DNA of 64,000 bases from positions 264,349,863 through 264,413,862 of the forward strand of contig CP136064.1 of assembly GCA_032622095.1 (NCBI GenBank). Reading direction: 5' to 3'. Shown here in pieces: positions 38,901-53,900 of this stretch (position 1 is the first letter of the stretch; each line of letters begins with the position of its first letter). Origin of the DNA: Siphonodentalium dalli. Its lineage: Eukaryota > Mollusca > Scaphopoda > Gadilida > Siphonodentaliidae. Below the pieces are notes generated by a model that was not told the DNA's origin, ran no database searches, and saw only the letters and a program-made list of their open reading frames with translations. Made by a program: the position numbers and the translations under genes.

Positions 38901-41900
38901 TTTTCTCAAAGTCTGAAGAACATTCTCCAGAAACAAATAAAGAATTATTTTCGTTGTTCAAATCCAATATTTCTAACATAAAAATATTGAGACAAAAATG
39001 TTTTGACGAGGCTTTTTAAACGAAACTTTCAGTAACACAGGAGGTGTCTGAGAAATTATAATTTGTATTTGTTTTGGGAAGCTTGCAGACTGAGAGCCAA
39101 ACAATTATAATCTTGATAAAGTTAAACAAATATAACAGGGTCTCCCCGAGAGCTTTCCGATGAATGGCAACAAGTTACCCATAATTCAGCTGTGATTAAT
39201 TAGAGCATTACTGTATTAAATGGTTGAGGTGTGTTTGTGTTAAAAATCCGGACACAATCAAATCCCATTTTCCTTGTAAATCCAGTTATAAATATGAGTT
39301 TATAACAATTTCTATTTCTTTTAATGTGCATTCTGAATTTTCTCAGCTCATATATACTAGTTTATCCCATAAGACAAATGTTTATATATGTTTTAAACAC
39401 AATTAAAAAAAAAATGCTTTTGGTTAGTGATGTAGGTTCCTGGTCCTGTATAATAGTATAGAATAAATAAGAAGGTGCTGGAATACGCTAACGGCGCCTA
39501 ATTGAAACCAAGCCTGAGTTCAGTGTGCCTGTCATTCGCAGAATGAGGTCCCCAGAGGGTGAATTTAGTGATACTCTCCCGCAGTGGGCTAGCATCACCA
39601 AATTCACCCTCTTGGGACCTTATTCTGAATGACCTCATCCGCTATTGGAGACATACTCAGATTGAAGTTCCCAAATGGAGAATATTGTGATGTACACGCA
39701 CTGGTCACCTCGTTAATGCATTGTCGTCTGCCAATTAGGGGATATAGAGAAACTAAACTAAAATAGAAATAGAATCGATGTAAAGAAGTTTCTATAGACA
39801 TTTGATAATAAAGAAACTTTCCACAGAAGATGAGGCCTAAGTGGAATGAGGTCCCCAGAGGGTGAATTTAGTGATGCTAGCCCACTATGCGGGATAGTAT
39901 CACTAAATTGCCTAAATATGGCAGGCACACTAAACTCAGGCTTGATTGAAACATGGCCAGAACAGAACCCAAATTTAAAACAAACAAAGAAGCATAACTC
40001 TAGAACAGAGAATACAAGCGATGTAATTGAATGCACTTTTGAAAGCAATCATGATCAGACCTGAAAGAGTGTGTCTGTAATTTGCAGAATGAGGTCCCCA
40101 GAGGTTGAATTTAGTGATGCTACCCCATACAGCGGGATAGCATCACCAATGCTACCCCACACAGCTACCCCATACAGCGGGGTAGCATCACCAAATTCAC
40201 CCTCTGGGGACCTTATTCTTCTTTGGCCTCATCTTCTGAGACGTATCTATAGTCTAAAATTAACATTGTTGTTAAGTTACTTTTTCCCTTCTGTTCAGTT
40301 TCTATATCCCCTAATTTGCAGAAGATAAAATACATAATCGATGTGACTAATGGGTGAATATCACCAACTTCAACAGGGAAACTTCAATCTGATCCTAGGT
40401 CTCCCATAGCAGTTGAGGCCTAAGCAGAATCGGTTTCCCAGAGGGTGAATTTGGTGATGCTAGCCCGCTGTGTTGGATAACGTCACTAAATTCACCCTCT
40501 GGGGGAGCTCATTCTGACACACTATTTACAAGCAACAATGTAATCAATTATCTAACCATGTTTCCTATCCCTCTTAAGTTGTACAGTATGCCATTGGTTC
40601 AAGGCAAGAGATTTGTTTGCTCGGATTGTTGTTGGTCCGGATCCGAGATTGAAGCGGAACTCTGGTACGCTATCGGTCATTCCAAGGCACAAGAAATCAC
40701 CAGTACCATCTTCAAACTGTCCGTTGTACAAAATCATACCTGAAAACAGAGAACAACATTTCAGGCCATCTGGTTGGGGTTACGTGTCAGAAAATATCAC
40801 GGTTGATTGGTAACCTAAAAGTTTCTTTCTTTCTTTTTTTGTCTTACACTTAACCCTTTCACGAAGGGAGCTGTGCTGGTGCAGCATTAAAGATCCTGTG
40901 CCAGCGCATTCTCTTATATATGTGAGCTTCCCCATGGGAGACTCACATATTTAACCCTTTACCCAACAAACCGGCCAAATAAAGCTTCAACAGCCTAAAA
41001 TATCTTCGTTCTGTCTCAATAGAACCATACAAATATGGGTATCATTGGAACCGGCTCCTTGACCACATTGTGATAGTTACAGTTATGCCCTGTGCCAATG
41101 CATTCTCTTATATATGCGAGTCGACCATAGGTCGCCTCGCATATATAAGAGAATGCATTGGCCTAAACAAAATCTTTTTTTAACACTTTTTACCATTTTT
41201 TCTTACATTCTTTAACAATTTTATAATTTTTAATGTGTTAAGCCAATGCATTCTCTTATATATGCGAGGCGACCTATGGTCGACTCGCATGTATAAGAGA
41301 ATGCATTGGCACGGGGCCATTCTGTTGGGTAAAGGGTTAAGAGAATGCTTTGGCACAGGGTTTTCGCAAAATGTCAGGAAGCTCCAGTCATGGAAGGGTT
41401 AAATTCTATCATTGGACTAAGATTATTTTTGATTGTTTTTTTGTAAAACCCAAGAAATTTCCTGTTATTTGACTATGAATTGTTATGACGCTTTTAAAAA
41501 AGATATTTTATTTATACCATGAAATCAAGTTTATGGTGGGAATTTTAACCCTGTCTACACTAAATGGATTCTCCCACTCAGTCATAAAAGTTACATTAGA
41601 ATTTTCTATGATTCACCGAGAGGGACGACAGACAATAGAAAGTGCAGAAGGAATCTTATTCATTGGTGGGCAATGCTGGTCATTTGTTGAACTTATTATC
41701 TGAACATTTCCATCCAATAAATACGACTCCTTCTGATCATTTATTACATGTTGTCTGCTTGGGCCGCTAATAGGATGGCGCGTTGTTAATTATTTCTGAA
41801 GGGCCACTAACAGAACTGTAATGCCCTCCGAAATAATGTCATACTCTTATTATCACTCCTTATGAATCACAGTACAATGACCTAACAATTGTCGTGTCTA

Positions 41901-44900
41901 ATGCATTTGATCCTGAGAAAAGTCAAATACAATAATGCCCTAAATAATCGACTCCTTAACCACAGCAGAATTATGGGTAACTTTTCAGGATTTAGTCGGA
42001 AATATGGCTTGTTGCCATTCATTGGAAAGCTCTCAGTGAGCTGATTATTTAGGGCATTATTGTATTGTCAAAACCATTTTATCAATTGTTTGTATACAAT
42101 ATTGAAGTGTAATCCAGACGCGACGCAGGCCTACCTTTTTGGGAGATATTGACAGAACACAACGCACATCTTAATCGAGAATCTTTTATCGAATGAGTTG
42201 AGGATGGCTCATAGATATATTTCACAAGAGGGTAACTCGAGCGAAATGTAACTATGCGCCGTCCGCAAAGATAATGATAAAAGATTTGAGATTATGAGGC
42301 AAGTTGTGTTCTGTATTTATTGTACACCGTTGTGTCAGATAAATTAAATCAATTACTGTGCCCTTCATTGATACTATGGCTACCTTTATTGTGATTTTAT
42401 CCTGATGGATTGTTGACGTAATGTACATCATCTTTCTTGGCGAAAACATCAATAAGAATAGTTCTGACTTGTCTTCCACTAGAAGTATACACTAATATGT
42501 ATTCAATGACTCATATTCCGTTGAATACATGTGCCTCACTCGATGGGTGTGGAATAAAATTTCAGTTGTTACGGCTGTGACGACATCGTTAAAGTGGGCC
42601 ATTATTGAGCGAAAATTTCATTATCGGCCTGACACTGCAGGGCATTATAAGATTTCAAACTCTTTTAATACTCTTATATACTGTAAAGTGGATATAATAG
42701 GAGGCAACCTGATGCATTCTGGGTATATCACTCACCATCAGTGGCTTCTGGTCGGAACGATACGAGGATGTTAAATGTGAGGTAAGCATCGTGTAATGCT
42801 GGATAGCTGATATATGACACTGGGTTCTGCGAGAAATACGGGACCAAGTCTGAAAAAAAGATGTAAGTGTCGAGTAGTGGTGAATCGTTGATATTGCCAT
42901 TATTCTACTTGGGAGTCGGTCTGTATGAAATAAAGTAATGAAGAAAACACTGGCAAATCTTTTCCATCTAGATATGCCATATGGCAGATCAGATAAAACA
43001 GATATCACGCATACACGAGAGTTAGATAAATACAAGCAACAGAAAAAAACCAAGATAGAGAAAAAATAGTAGCATACAGAATCTAAATGATAATTTCTTT
43101 GTGTAATATATCGTATTATATTGCCTATCAACATTTAGACTTTTAATCTGGAATTTATTCTGGATATTAAAGCCCTTCAATCCTGTGATAATGTTAAACC
43201 CGTTATAGAAAATAAAGTGATAAGTGTGTCAAGACTGACCTCCGACGACAAGCTGTGTTGGTTCATTTGCTGCGCCATGGAGATTATTAGCTGAGCAATG
43301 GTAGGTGCCGGCGTCCTCATGTCGGACTCGTGGAATGTACAGGTCTCCATTCACTATCTTATGTTCTCTGAAATAAACAGGATATTTTACCTCTTAGCTT
43401 CAACAGTATTTATAATAAGTATGTTACATTCATTATAGAGGATCTCTAATGAGTCGCGGCTCAATTGGAATTTAGTGAATGACGTTAAAACATTTTGTAT
43501 AGAATTGCGACAAATTTGAGATCCTTTTTATCACATAATCACATTTTAGCAAGGAAAAACAATCTCGAAATGGCTGGGGTTAAACAAAATTAATATTTAT
43601 TTCCATATCAGAACCAAAGAGGAAGTAAAGAAAAAATAGAGTTCCACTTTAAATGTGTCTTTTCATGTTAACAAAACTGTTCAATCAACCCATATCACCC
43701 ATGTCTATCTCACAGTCAACACTAAATAACCAACACAAATTGAATATCATAATTATATTCTAATTAACATAATAATAACATTGATCACTGTTATTGCACT
43801 AGGCTCTTACGTCATTGTGCGTGCTGATAATACACGTGTGTCTTACTAATCAAAATATGAGGCCGGGTTGTTATGTGATAAAATACATGTTCTTGAATGT
43901 TTCATAGAGGCACTGGCATTTGCTAAAATCGCTCGAATTACCCAAACACTGCAAAATATGACAACTTTAGGAAAAATAATGGGGCAATTCAACAGGACAC
44001 ACCAGCATCATAGCATATTAGCAGGATAACTTGAGTTACAGATTTAGGAATATCACTTACACTGGTAGGTCTCCTTCATGTTTCGTCCATGTGATTACTG
44101 GCTGTGGATATCCCTCTGCTTGACAGCCGAGTGAAGCGCTGGTACCAAGGGCTGCAGTACTGATGTCGTTTACCCTTACAGATGGTACAGCTGAAGCAAG
44201 AAGATATAAACAAACATTTCAGTTTCTGTATCAGAGAAAGTGCAGTGTAATGTTCTGAGAACACTTATAGCCCATGAACAATCCTGGATTTAGTGTCTGA
44301 CATTTTCAGAATGAGGTCCCCAAAGGGTGAATTTAGTGGCGCTACCCCGCACAATGGGATAGCATCTCCAAATTCACCCTCTGGGGACAATCAAGATATT
44401 GTTGTGAAAGATTGATATACCAAATATGAATGAAATTGATCGACGTTTGTTCAAGTTATTGCACAAATGGACATAAAATTGCTATAAATAGTGGCATAAA
44501 CAAGTGGCATAACTCTGGTTAGAAAGTCGGGGCGGGAGTGCAGCTGTCGCACGTGACAATAAACTAACATACCAAAAAAAATACAACAAAATGTCAGAAT
44601 CCTTCAATAAATGTCTATGTTATAGAGCTGCCCACCCGCCATCAGTTCCCGATAAAAAACTTGACTAATAAAAGACTTCCATACCTCTAACAAACAATTC
44701 AACAGTTCTGTGGACGAAGCCAATGGCATTTGTGGCAGTGCACTGGTAAACACCCGCATCTCCTGGTCTAACTTGAGGAATGATAAGCTGGTTACCATCC
44801 ACAAAGGATCCTCGTGGTAGGGCACCATCTAATCTGGCCCATGTAACAGTTGGTGGTGGTGAACCTGAAATTCATAAACAGAAGTTGAGAAATGAGCAAC

Positions 44901-47900
44901 AATTTCTGACAATTGGATTGAAAAGATAATAGTATGGTCGTTAGACCCAGAAGAGATTGGTAATGAAGCTGTTTTGGTTTCAAAAGTGCAGACTGGTTTG
45001 CAGAACATTACAGTCAATTCCGCTTTATTGCATAGCGTCGGTGCATGGCCTTTCCCATGCATATAACCGAATATGCATAAAGCCGAAATCACCCCATCAC
45101 CCCATTTGAGGTTCTTAAGATTGTTTAGTTTGTACAGTACGTAGTACCGCGAAATAGCGAAATCATTAGATTGCTGTATCATATTTTCATCTCATACCTT
45201 GTTGTAAATTACTATTATGTCAATAAACTGATTCATTAACATCTTTATTTGTTGTTACATGTATAAAATGATTACATACCATCATTATCACACACAAAAA
45301 ACATTAAGAAAAAAACCCATTTCAAAACGTGTTGTTTAATTTCTCCCATCCCATAATTTCTATTCCCTATCTATTTATAGATAGATAAATACATTGTATG
45401 GGAGGCCAGACCAAACACATTCCTTGTTATTTCCATTACAGAATGGATTTGTATTTAAACGAACATGATAAAAACAGCAAAAACAACAATTACTTGTTGC
45501 TGATTCCCTCCGTCACCTGCATGGGCATTATCGGAACGGTATATTCAGCGTCATCATCAGATTCTGCATCGGGAGCTGCGGGTCGGATAAAACCCGAGAA
45601 TAAATCATAGTGAACCATTGTTATACTAATGAGTTGAAATCATTGAATAAACACGACACACATGGTGTTGGGATGAAAAACAAAGACAGTGTTGTTTTAG
45701 CCTTTGTGTCTAACTTGGGGAAACAGTGACGTCAACCAGTTGTTCAGTTAATGATAAGCCATCCCGTTATTTCTATACTAAATATGTAAACATGTTTCTA
45801 TTCATTAAATTATTGTCGGTAATTCTTGTATCTATAGTCTATAGTAGTCTATAGTTTATATCAATGTTCAGACTTAATCCGATCAGGAAAATATTAAACC
45901 CGGTGCTTTATTCGTGATCCGTTGTCCACATAGAGGATGTTACAATAGCGACTAATTGCTTGTTTAACAAAAGCCAGTAAGTGTAATTAATTAACAGTAC
46001 AAAATGTACTGACAAAAGACAGTTGTATTTCTGCTGGTATGGAAAAGCACGTGTTTATACTGTAAAATGTGAACAAAATGTAGTTTAAAAATATTAATGT
46101 CGATAACCTTTATTTTTGTTTCGAGTGTCTAACGTTGACGTAGTTTGGAAAACATGGTTGTTGAATGACAATTTTCCCCTTCTGTCCCATTATTATACCC
46201 ACTGTGTGTTTACATAACGAGGAAGCCAGTTCTTTGTGTTTCGCCACATGTAGGAACATACCGACGTTGTCACTGAACACGAAAAATGTTTTTACAGTAC
46301 GGTTGTTGGACAGGCGTGCTTTGCACGCGCAAGCAACTCATGTTTACCGCGTTTTCAGCTATACGCCGTTAGAGATTGGGTTCTAAATGAGATTTTAAGA
46401 TTGAAATGTTTCGAAACAGGAAATGTTTGAACAGAAGCATGTTAGAAGAAATAGAAAAGCATGTTAGTTTTGGTTTCGGTTTAGTAATTGGCTTCCTTGT
46501 TGGTGGAATTCCCGGGAAAATCTTCTTTTCACTTTGAATCCTCAGAATTGCAACTAGAACTTCAGGTTTTTACAAACTCAACAAACAACCAAATAAATAT
46601 ACAAATTTAAATAAATCATGCAATTCAAAAATAAATATGGAAACATACAGGAAATGAGTGTCAACAGAAGCTTGTTAATGAGAAGAGATAGAAAACCACG
46701 TGTGTTATGAAATCGAAAATTGCCGTCTTCGCTCGCGATGGTCATCTTCATCAACTTTGTATTAAGTTTTCCCATAAAATACGTTTTTCAAGGTAAATAG
46801 TTTTACAAATTGCTATAATTTCGGCACCATGAGGTGACTTTTTACTCCTTCTCATCAACATTTTTGGCGATTTTCGTATGCATAAAAACGGAATAGAGTC
46901 CGACCCTTATGCAAATAAACGATTAAAAATTGTCTTTTTATGAGAAAATGGTTTGGTGCATGCATATTTTATGCAAATAGCCGAAATATGCATTTAAACG
47001 ATATGCAATTAACTGGAATTGACTGTATATACAAAATCCACTTTGGGGAACATTCCCAAATTCATCACGGCATCCAAAATGGCAGTTGGTATCAGAAAAT
47101 GCTAAATTTCTGCAATAGGTGGATCAATTAATGCCAAATTCGTAATAAATTGAAATACACACAACAATGCTTAGTCGTAAACCATATCTGTAGAATGTCT
47201 GTCCCAAAATGGCCGCAAAAATGTACAAAATTTAATAGGTAGTCATTAAAGAGTAAACATGCTCAAATTATGTGAGGAAGAATGATTGCCGAGTATAAGA
47301 GAATCTTTTGAACAGAGATGCACAAATGGGATGCTAATCTATTGAAAAGATCAATGTTTCTTTACAGTGTAATAAGCATTGAGACATATGTGTATGGCTT
47401 ATTATCATGGATGGTGTTGAAAATTATGGAAATGTAACAAGTGTTTATACCACAGGGTATGCACTTCAGTTTCTGCATTACATTGAACAATTAATCACCA
47501 TGCTGAATTAACCCTTTACCCAACAAACCGGCCAAAACCGGCCAAATAAAGCTTCAACAGCCTAAAATATCTTCGGTCTGTCTCAATAGAACCATACACA
47601 TATAGATATCATTGGAACCGGCTCCTTGACCACATTGTGATAGTTACAGTTATGCCCTGTGCCAATGCATTCTCTTATATATGCGAGTCGACCATAGGTC
47701 GCCTCGCATATATAAGAGAATGCATTGGCCTAAAAAAAATCTTTTTTAACACTTTTTACCGTTTTTTCTTACATTCTTTAACAATTTTATAATTTTTAAT
47801 GTGTTGAGCCAATGCATTCTCTTATATATGCGAGGCGACCTATGGTCGACTCGCATATATAAGAGAATGCATTGGCACAGGGCCCTTCTGTTGGGTAAAG

Positions 47901-50900
47901 GGTTAAACTACCATGCACTATGTGGAGAAACATTACTTTGTGTGTTGCATGCCCGAAATTATTATTTTTGGCCCAACTGTTGGATGTATTCTAAGCAGTA
48001 AACTCAAACTTTAAAGGCGTAGCTCATTGGGGTTTGACTTGGCTTGCAGTGACCGATAAATTTTTCCGATGGATATGTTTTAAGATCTGTGTACCTTTAA
48101 ATATATTTAACAACAGACTTGTATATTACCAATACGTATTTTCACTCCTTGGTAGTTATCCAATATGTTGCTTTTCTCATGGCATGGCTTGGAGTTGCTG
48201 TCACTTTGACAGCCACTTCATGGCCACGATTATGTTATTTTTTGTCCATTTAAAATGGAACTATATTTTTTCTTGAAGGTATCCTTACTTCCTCTTTTGG
48301 TTGTGATAAGAAAATAAATATTAATATTTTTAAACCCCAGCCGTATCAAGATCATTTTCCTTGCTAAAATGCGATTTGGTGATAAAAAGAATTCATTGCA
48401 TTTCTATACAAAATTTATTAACCTCGTCCAATAAATTCATTTCAAGCCTCGCGAATCAAATTTGGTGCACTCAGTTAATAAATTTTGTATAGAATTGCGA
48501 CTCATTAGAGATCCTCTATTTATAACTGATGGGAGAATCCATTTAGTAATGAAAGGGTTAAGAAGAGAACAAACCTGTGGCAATACACTCCAGCTCGACC
48601 CTGTCTCCGACTTCGACCACTGATTTTGTTGAGACTATCTCTGTTGTTCCAGTACTTCCTCCTGTAATCAAAATTTAACAAATCTCATCTTAATATTCGG
48701 AAATTAGCACAAACTAAAAATATGTAGCATTTGCCATACATAGATGGTGTGGTTCAAAGAATTGTGTCTGGAGTATGCCAAACTTATTTTCCATATTTGG
48801 TATGTATTTTCCAATATTGAACAGTTTGGAACCTTACCAGCCTGGAAATAGTGTGTCTGACATTTGTAGAATGAGATCCCAAGAGGTTGAATTTAGTGAC
48901 ACCATCCTGCGCAGTGGGCTAGCATAACCAAATTCACCTCTGGGAATCTCATTCTGCTTAGGCCTCAAATGCTATAGGAGACGTAGAATCAAATTGAAGT
49001 TCCCCAGTTAAAAAGTTTGTGATGTTCACTCATCAGTCGCCTCGATTATGCATTTTATCTTCTGCAAATTAGGGGATATAGAAACTGAACAGTAGGGAAG
49101 AATTAACTAAAAGTAATGTTAATTTGAGACCATAGATACTTCCCAGAAGTTGAGGCCTAAGTAGAATGAGGTCCCCAGAGGATTAATTTTATGTGATGCT
49201 GGCATGCTCAGTCGATCAGTGGTCACTATATAAGGAGATGTATCAGTTGTAATCTTCATTGTAAGGTGTGATAATCTCAAAATCACAACCGGAATCAAAT
49301 TAACATTTGAGGAAACCTGACGATGTTTTCACAACAGTCAGCAATCAGACTGAGGTGTGAACATGCTTCCAGATTAGATCAATACAGGTGTTAGTTGTTT
49401 TATAACACCCTAACAGCAACTTGCAATTTGCCGACTGCAAAATTAGGCCGAAATGAGCCAGAATAGGTCAAAGAAGTGGCCCTCTCGGCTGGTTCCTGGT
49501 GTGATGGAACAGTTAAATGCTTACCATCAATTCTGAGGTAGGTGACTTCTCTAGATGATGCTGCCTCATTTGTTGCAGTACAGATGTATCTACCTTCATC
49601 CTCCTTCTGTACATCATACAACCTGCATAATAAATACAAACCATGAGTCGAGTGAGTACTTACAAATGTACGTCATACTACCTGCACAATAAATACAAAC
49701 CATGAGTCGGGTGTGTACTTACAAATGTAGTCATACTACCTGCACAATAAAAACAAACCATGAGTCGAGTGAGTACTTACAAATGTACGTCATACTACCT
49801 GCACAATAAAAACAAACCATGAGTCGAGTGAGTACTTACAAATGTACGTCAAACAACCTGCACAATATATTCAAACCATGACGAGTGTAGTTAAAAATGT
49901 ATGTTGTACAATCTGCACAATAAAATCAACTGCTATAAATGTACCAGGTAGTGACAGGCACCTTATTAAGCGGTAAACAAGTTGTAAAGCAAAACGTTTG
50001 TATGGACGATTTTATAGATGGAAGTATTGTGTATTTATCATGTATCTAAATAAGATAATACGAAGTGACTTACGTTAGAATTCCATTTCTGAGTTCATGC
50101 CGGGGAGGCAGAGTGCCACCTTCCTTCTCCCATCTAATTGTTGGGGTTGGCGTGCCACTTGCTGAGCATCTGAATTCAACTGTTGAACCTGGGTACCTAG
50201 TGTCTGATCTTGGCGATATCTGGATGGTTGGTGAAACTGGAATAGAAAGTTACAAACTACATTGTAATTAAAGTCGAATGTTTGTTGCAGAAACACGCAT
50301 TCTGATTGGCCAAAAACGGCTAACTTTTTCATCAGCATCGGTCACTGATCGGAAGACAAATTTAGAAAAATGGTGAATAGCATCATTGGCAACGTGCGTT
50401 AAATACGTCACTGTGCTGTCGTGTAACAGTCAAACGTAACATTGTTTTCTATAGAGTTAACAGGAAGTTGTTCTGGAGCTGTTAAGAGTAACCACATGGA
50501 ACGTACCCAGATATTTGATCACAGCAAAAAGGATATCTCACTTCAAAGCAAGTAATGTCTGTAAAAAGTGTCTTTCATGAAGTTTCTTAAAAAAATTTGG
50601 TGAAATGAATTACAATAGAGATAAACGTAAATGTTGAGTTGGATTTCGGGAAAAACAATTATGGCTCGCATCTCAAGATCACCCTGAAAATCCATATGAA
50701 GTTTGGGGATGGTCGGAAGAGAGATGTGACCTCTAGGGTGTGCTAACAGAAATTGTTAATGGATGCATACACAGACGTACGGATGCCAATAGCTCAAACT
50801 TGAATTTGTCAAGTTGAGATAATAAACCAATCGAATGTATACTTTTATAACTGAATGATAGTATCCATAAGATGGCAAAAGTTCAATGATAACACCTTTA

Positions 50901-53900
50901 TAAACACATAAAGCCTTTATCAAGTGAAATGATTATGATTATGATTTCACTTGATAAAGCTTCACAGAAGGCCGAAAGATTATGCACATTAAACACTAAT
51001 GAGTCTATAAAGGTGTCAACATTTAATTCCTGCCATCATATAACTTGATTAACCCTTTACCCAACAAACCGGCCAAAACCGGCCAAATAAAGCTTCAACA
51101 GCCTAAAATATCTTTGGTCTGCCTCAATAGAACCATACATATATGGATATCATTGGAACCGGCTCCTTGACCACATTGTGATAGTTACAGTTATGCCCTG
51201 TGCCAATGCATTCTCTTATATATGCGAGTCGACCATAGGTCGCCTCGCATATATAAGAGAATGCATTGGCCTAAAAAAATATTTTTTTAACACTTTTTAC
51301 CATTTTTTCTTACATTCTTTAACAATTTTATAATTTTTAATGTGTTAAGCCAATGCATTCTCTTATATATGCGAGGCGACCTATGGTCGACTCGCATATA
51401 TAAGAGAATGCATTGGCACAGGGCCCTTCTGTTGGGTAAAGACTCCTACAGCTATACATATACATCATCGTTATAGGATAATCCATTCAGTATAGAAAGG
51501 GTCAAAGGGAATACCTACCAAGAACCCTAACTCTAGCATAAGCCTCGGTTTTTCCAGCTGGACTGTCCACAGTACACCTATATCTACCAGAATCTGCTGC
51601 CGTCACTCTTGAAATCTCCAGCACACTGTTAACAATTCTCGCATACTGAGACAGAGAATCACCCGGTTTGTCCCACTCATAGTTGAAAGGCCCGGCGCCT
51701 TGTGCTTGGCAGTTGAGTCGAAGCGTCTCTCCAACCCTTGTGGTAACATCTTGTGGTGAGATAATCGGCCTTTGAATTGCTAGTGTGAAATAGAAAGTAA
51801 AATAATGAACAAGAGATTCATGAGTAGAAGCAAGCCTGTGTTTAATGTGCCTGTCATTTGCAGAATGAGGTCCCCAGAGGGTGAATTTAGTGATTTTAGA
51901 AGAATCTATGTGAAGAAATTTCTATAGAAATTTTATATCAAAGAAACAGAAGATGAGGCCTAAGCAGAATGAGGTCCCCAGAAGAGGAATTTAGTGATGC
52001 TATCCCACATAGTGGGCTAGCATCACCAAATTCACCCTCTGGGGACCTCATTCTACATGGCCTCATTTGCTGTGGGAGACATAGACTCAGATCGAAGTTC
52101 CCAAATGGTGAATATTGTGATGTACACCCATTGGGAAACTCAGTTATGCAATGTGTGATCTGCCAATTTGAGGATACAGAGAAACTAAACTAAAAAAGAA
52201 ATATAGAAATTTAATAATAAAGAAACTTTCCAGAGAAGATGAGGCCTAAGCAGAATGAGGCCCCCAGAGGGTGAATTTAGTGATGCTAGCCAGTTATGCG
52301 GGATAGCATCACTACATTCACCCTCGGGGGACCTCATTCTGCAAATGACAGGCACACTAAACTCAGGCTTGAGTAGAAGCCATGATTCAAATCGGATTAT
52401 GTTTGTTAACCCTTTCGCGACGAGAGTTGCGTTGGTGCAGCATTAAAGATCATGTGCCAGTACATTTTCTTATATATGCGAGTCACCCATAGGGACCCTC
52501 GCATATATAAGGAAATGCACTGGCTTACAAGGTCAAGGTAAATAAATTTAGGCGAATGTGTTCACTTATGTATGCGTGGCTGCCTATGGGAGACTCGCAT
52601 GTATAAGAGAATGCAGTGGCACAGAGTTTTCGAAAAATTTCAGGAAGCTCCAGTCATGGAAGGGATAAAGTTATCGCAGTTATGTTGCAACACAGACAGA
52701 CAGATGGATGCCCACAAATAAGATTTTTTGAATGTATTAGAACGGCAATGATGAGGAACTTCATGATACGAAGTGCATCGCGATTATTTTGTGACAATGC
52801 AATGCAGAATGTCTAATTGTCACTGACAGTTAATGTTTCATATCTCTTCCATTAATCAAAATAAAAGATAGAATATTAAGGTTGAGAAATTAGTACTAGT
52901 AGTTATTTCATAAAGTGTGGTGCATCATATCATCCATTTTACGACATGCCAAAAACAGATGTAATGGCCAATCTTCATTTCCGTCGTGTATTGATATTTT
53001 TTCTTCCAACAAAGAGTCAATTATTTTGTTGGGTGTTGAATCGTGGTGGGGCTAAACCACGAAATCAACAAATAATAGACCCCCACGAATTAAAAGGATT
53101 TTACAGTATAAGTTTTCATATGATTACTTACATCTAATAATAACAAACACGGAGCTCTCAAATGATCCTGTAGGTGTTCTGGCAATACAGATGTATTCTC
53201 CAGAATATTCTGAGCTGATTGACGGGATAAACAGAATGCCGTTCTCTAGGGTGTGCTCCGGTGGCAGGTTGCCTTCTCTCCTTCTCCACCTCAGCTGTGG
53301 TGAAATCAGACCTGTCAATATAGAGAGGTGGCAAAATAAGATGAGATTTAGGCAAAATAAATTAAAATACTGTGTTTGAGAAAGCAGCAGCTAGTTTTCA
53401 CAAAGTTTTTTTGGGGTAGAACTTCCAAAGACAGGCAGGCTATGATGAAAATCTTGAAATTTCAGATTATCCTAAAGAAACTGGAGGTTTCATAAAACAC
53501 TTTTGAGCTAGACCTTTCAAAGACATGCAGCTATGATGATAATCTTGAAATATCAGATTATCCTAAAGAAACTGGAGGTTTCATTAAGTTTTTTTGGGGT
53601 AGACCTTCTGAAGACAGGCAGACTATGATGAAAATCTTGAAATTTCAGATTATCCTAAAGAAACTGGAGGTTTCATAAAACAATTTTGAGCTAGACTTTT
53701 CAAAGACATGCAGGCTATGATGAAAATCTTGAAATATCAGATTATCCTAAAGAAACTGGAGGTTTCATTAAGTTTTTTGGGGGTAGACCTTCCGAAGACA
53801 GGCAGACTATGATGAAAATCTTGAAATTTCAGATTATCCTAAAGAAACTGGAGGTTTCATAAAACAATTTTGAGCTAGACCTTTCAAAGACGGGCAGGCT

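Noticed and set aside
42655-43134. 159-codon minus-strand open frame
   Set aside because: It overlaps perlecan exon 15 in another frame. The exon's own frame matches LamG and has proper splice sites, so this is a shadow.
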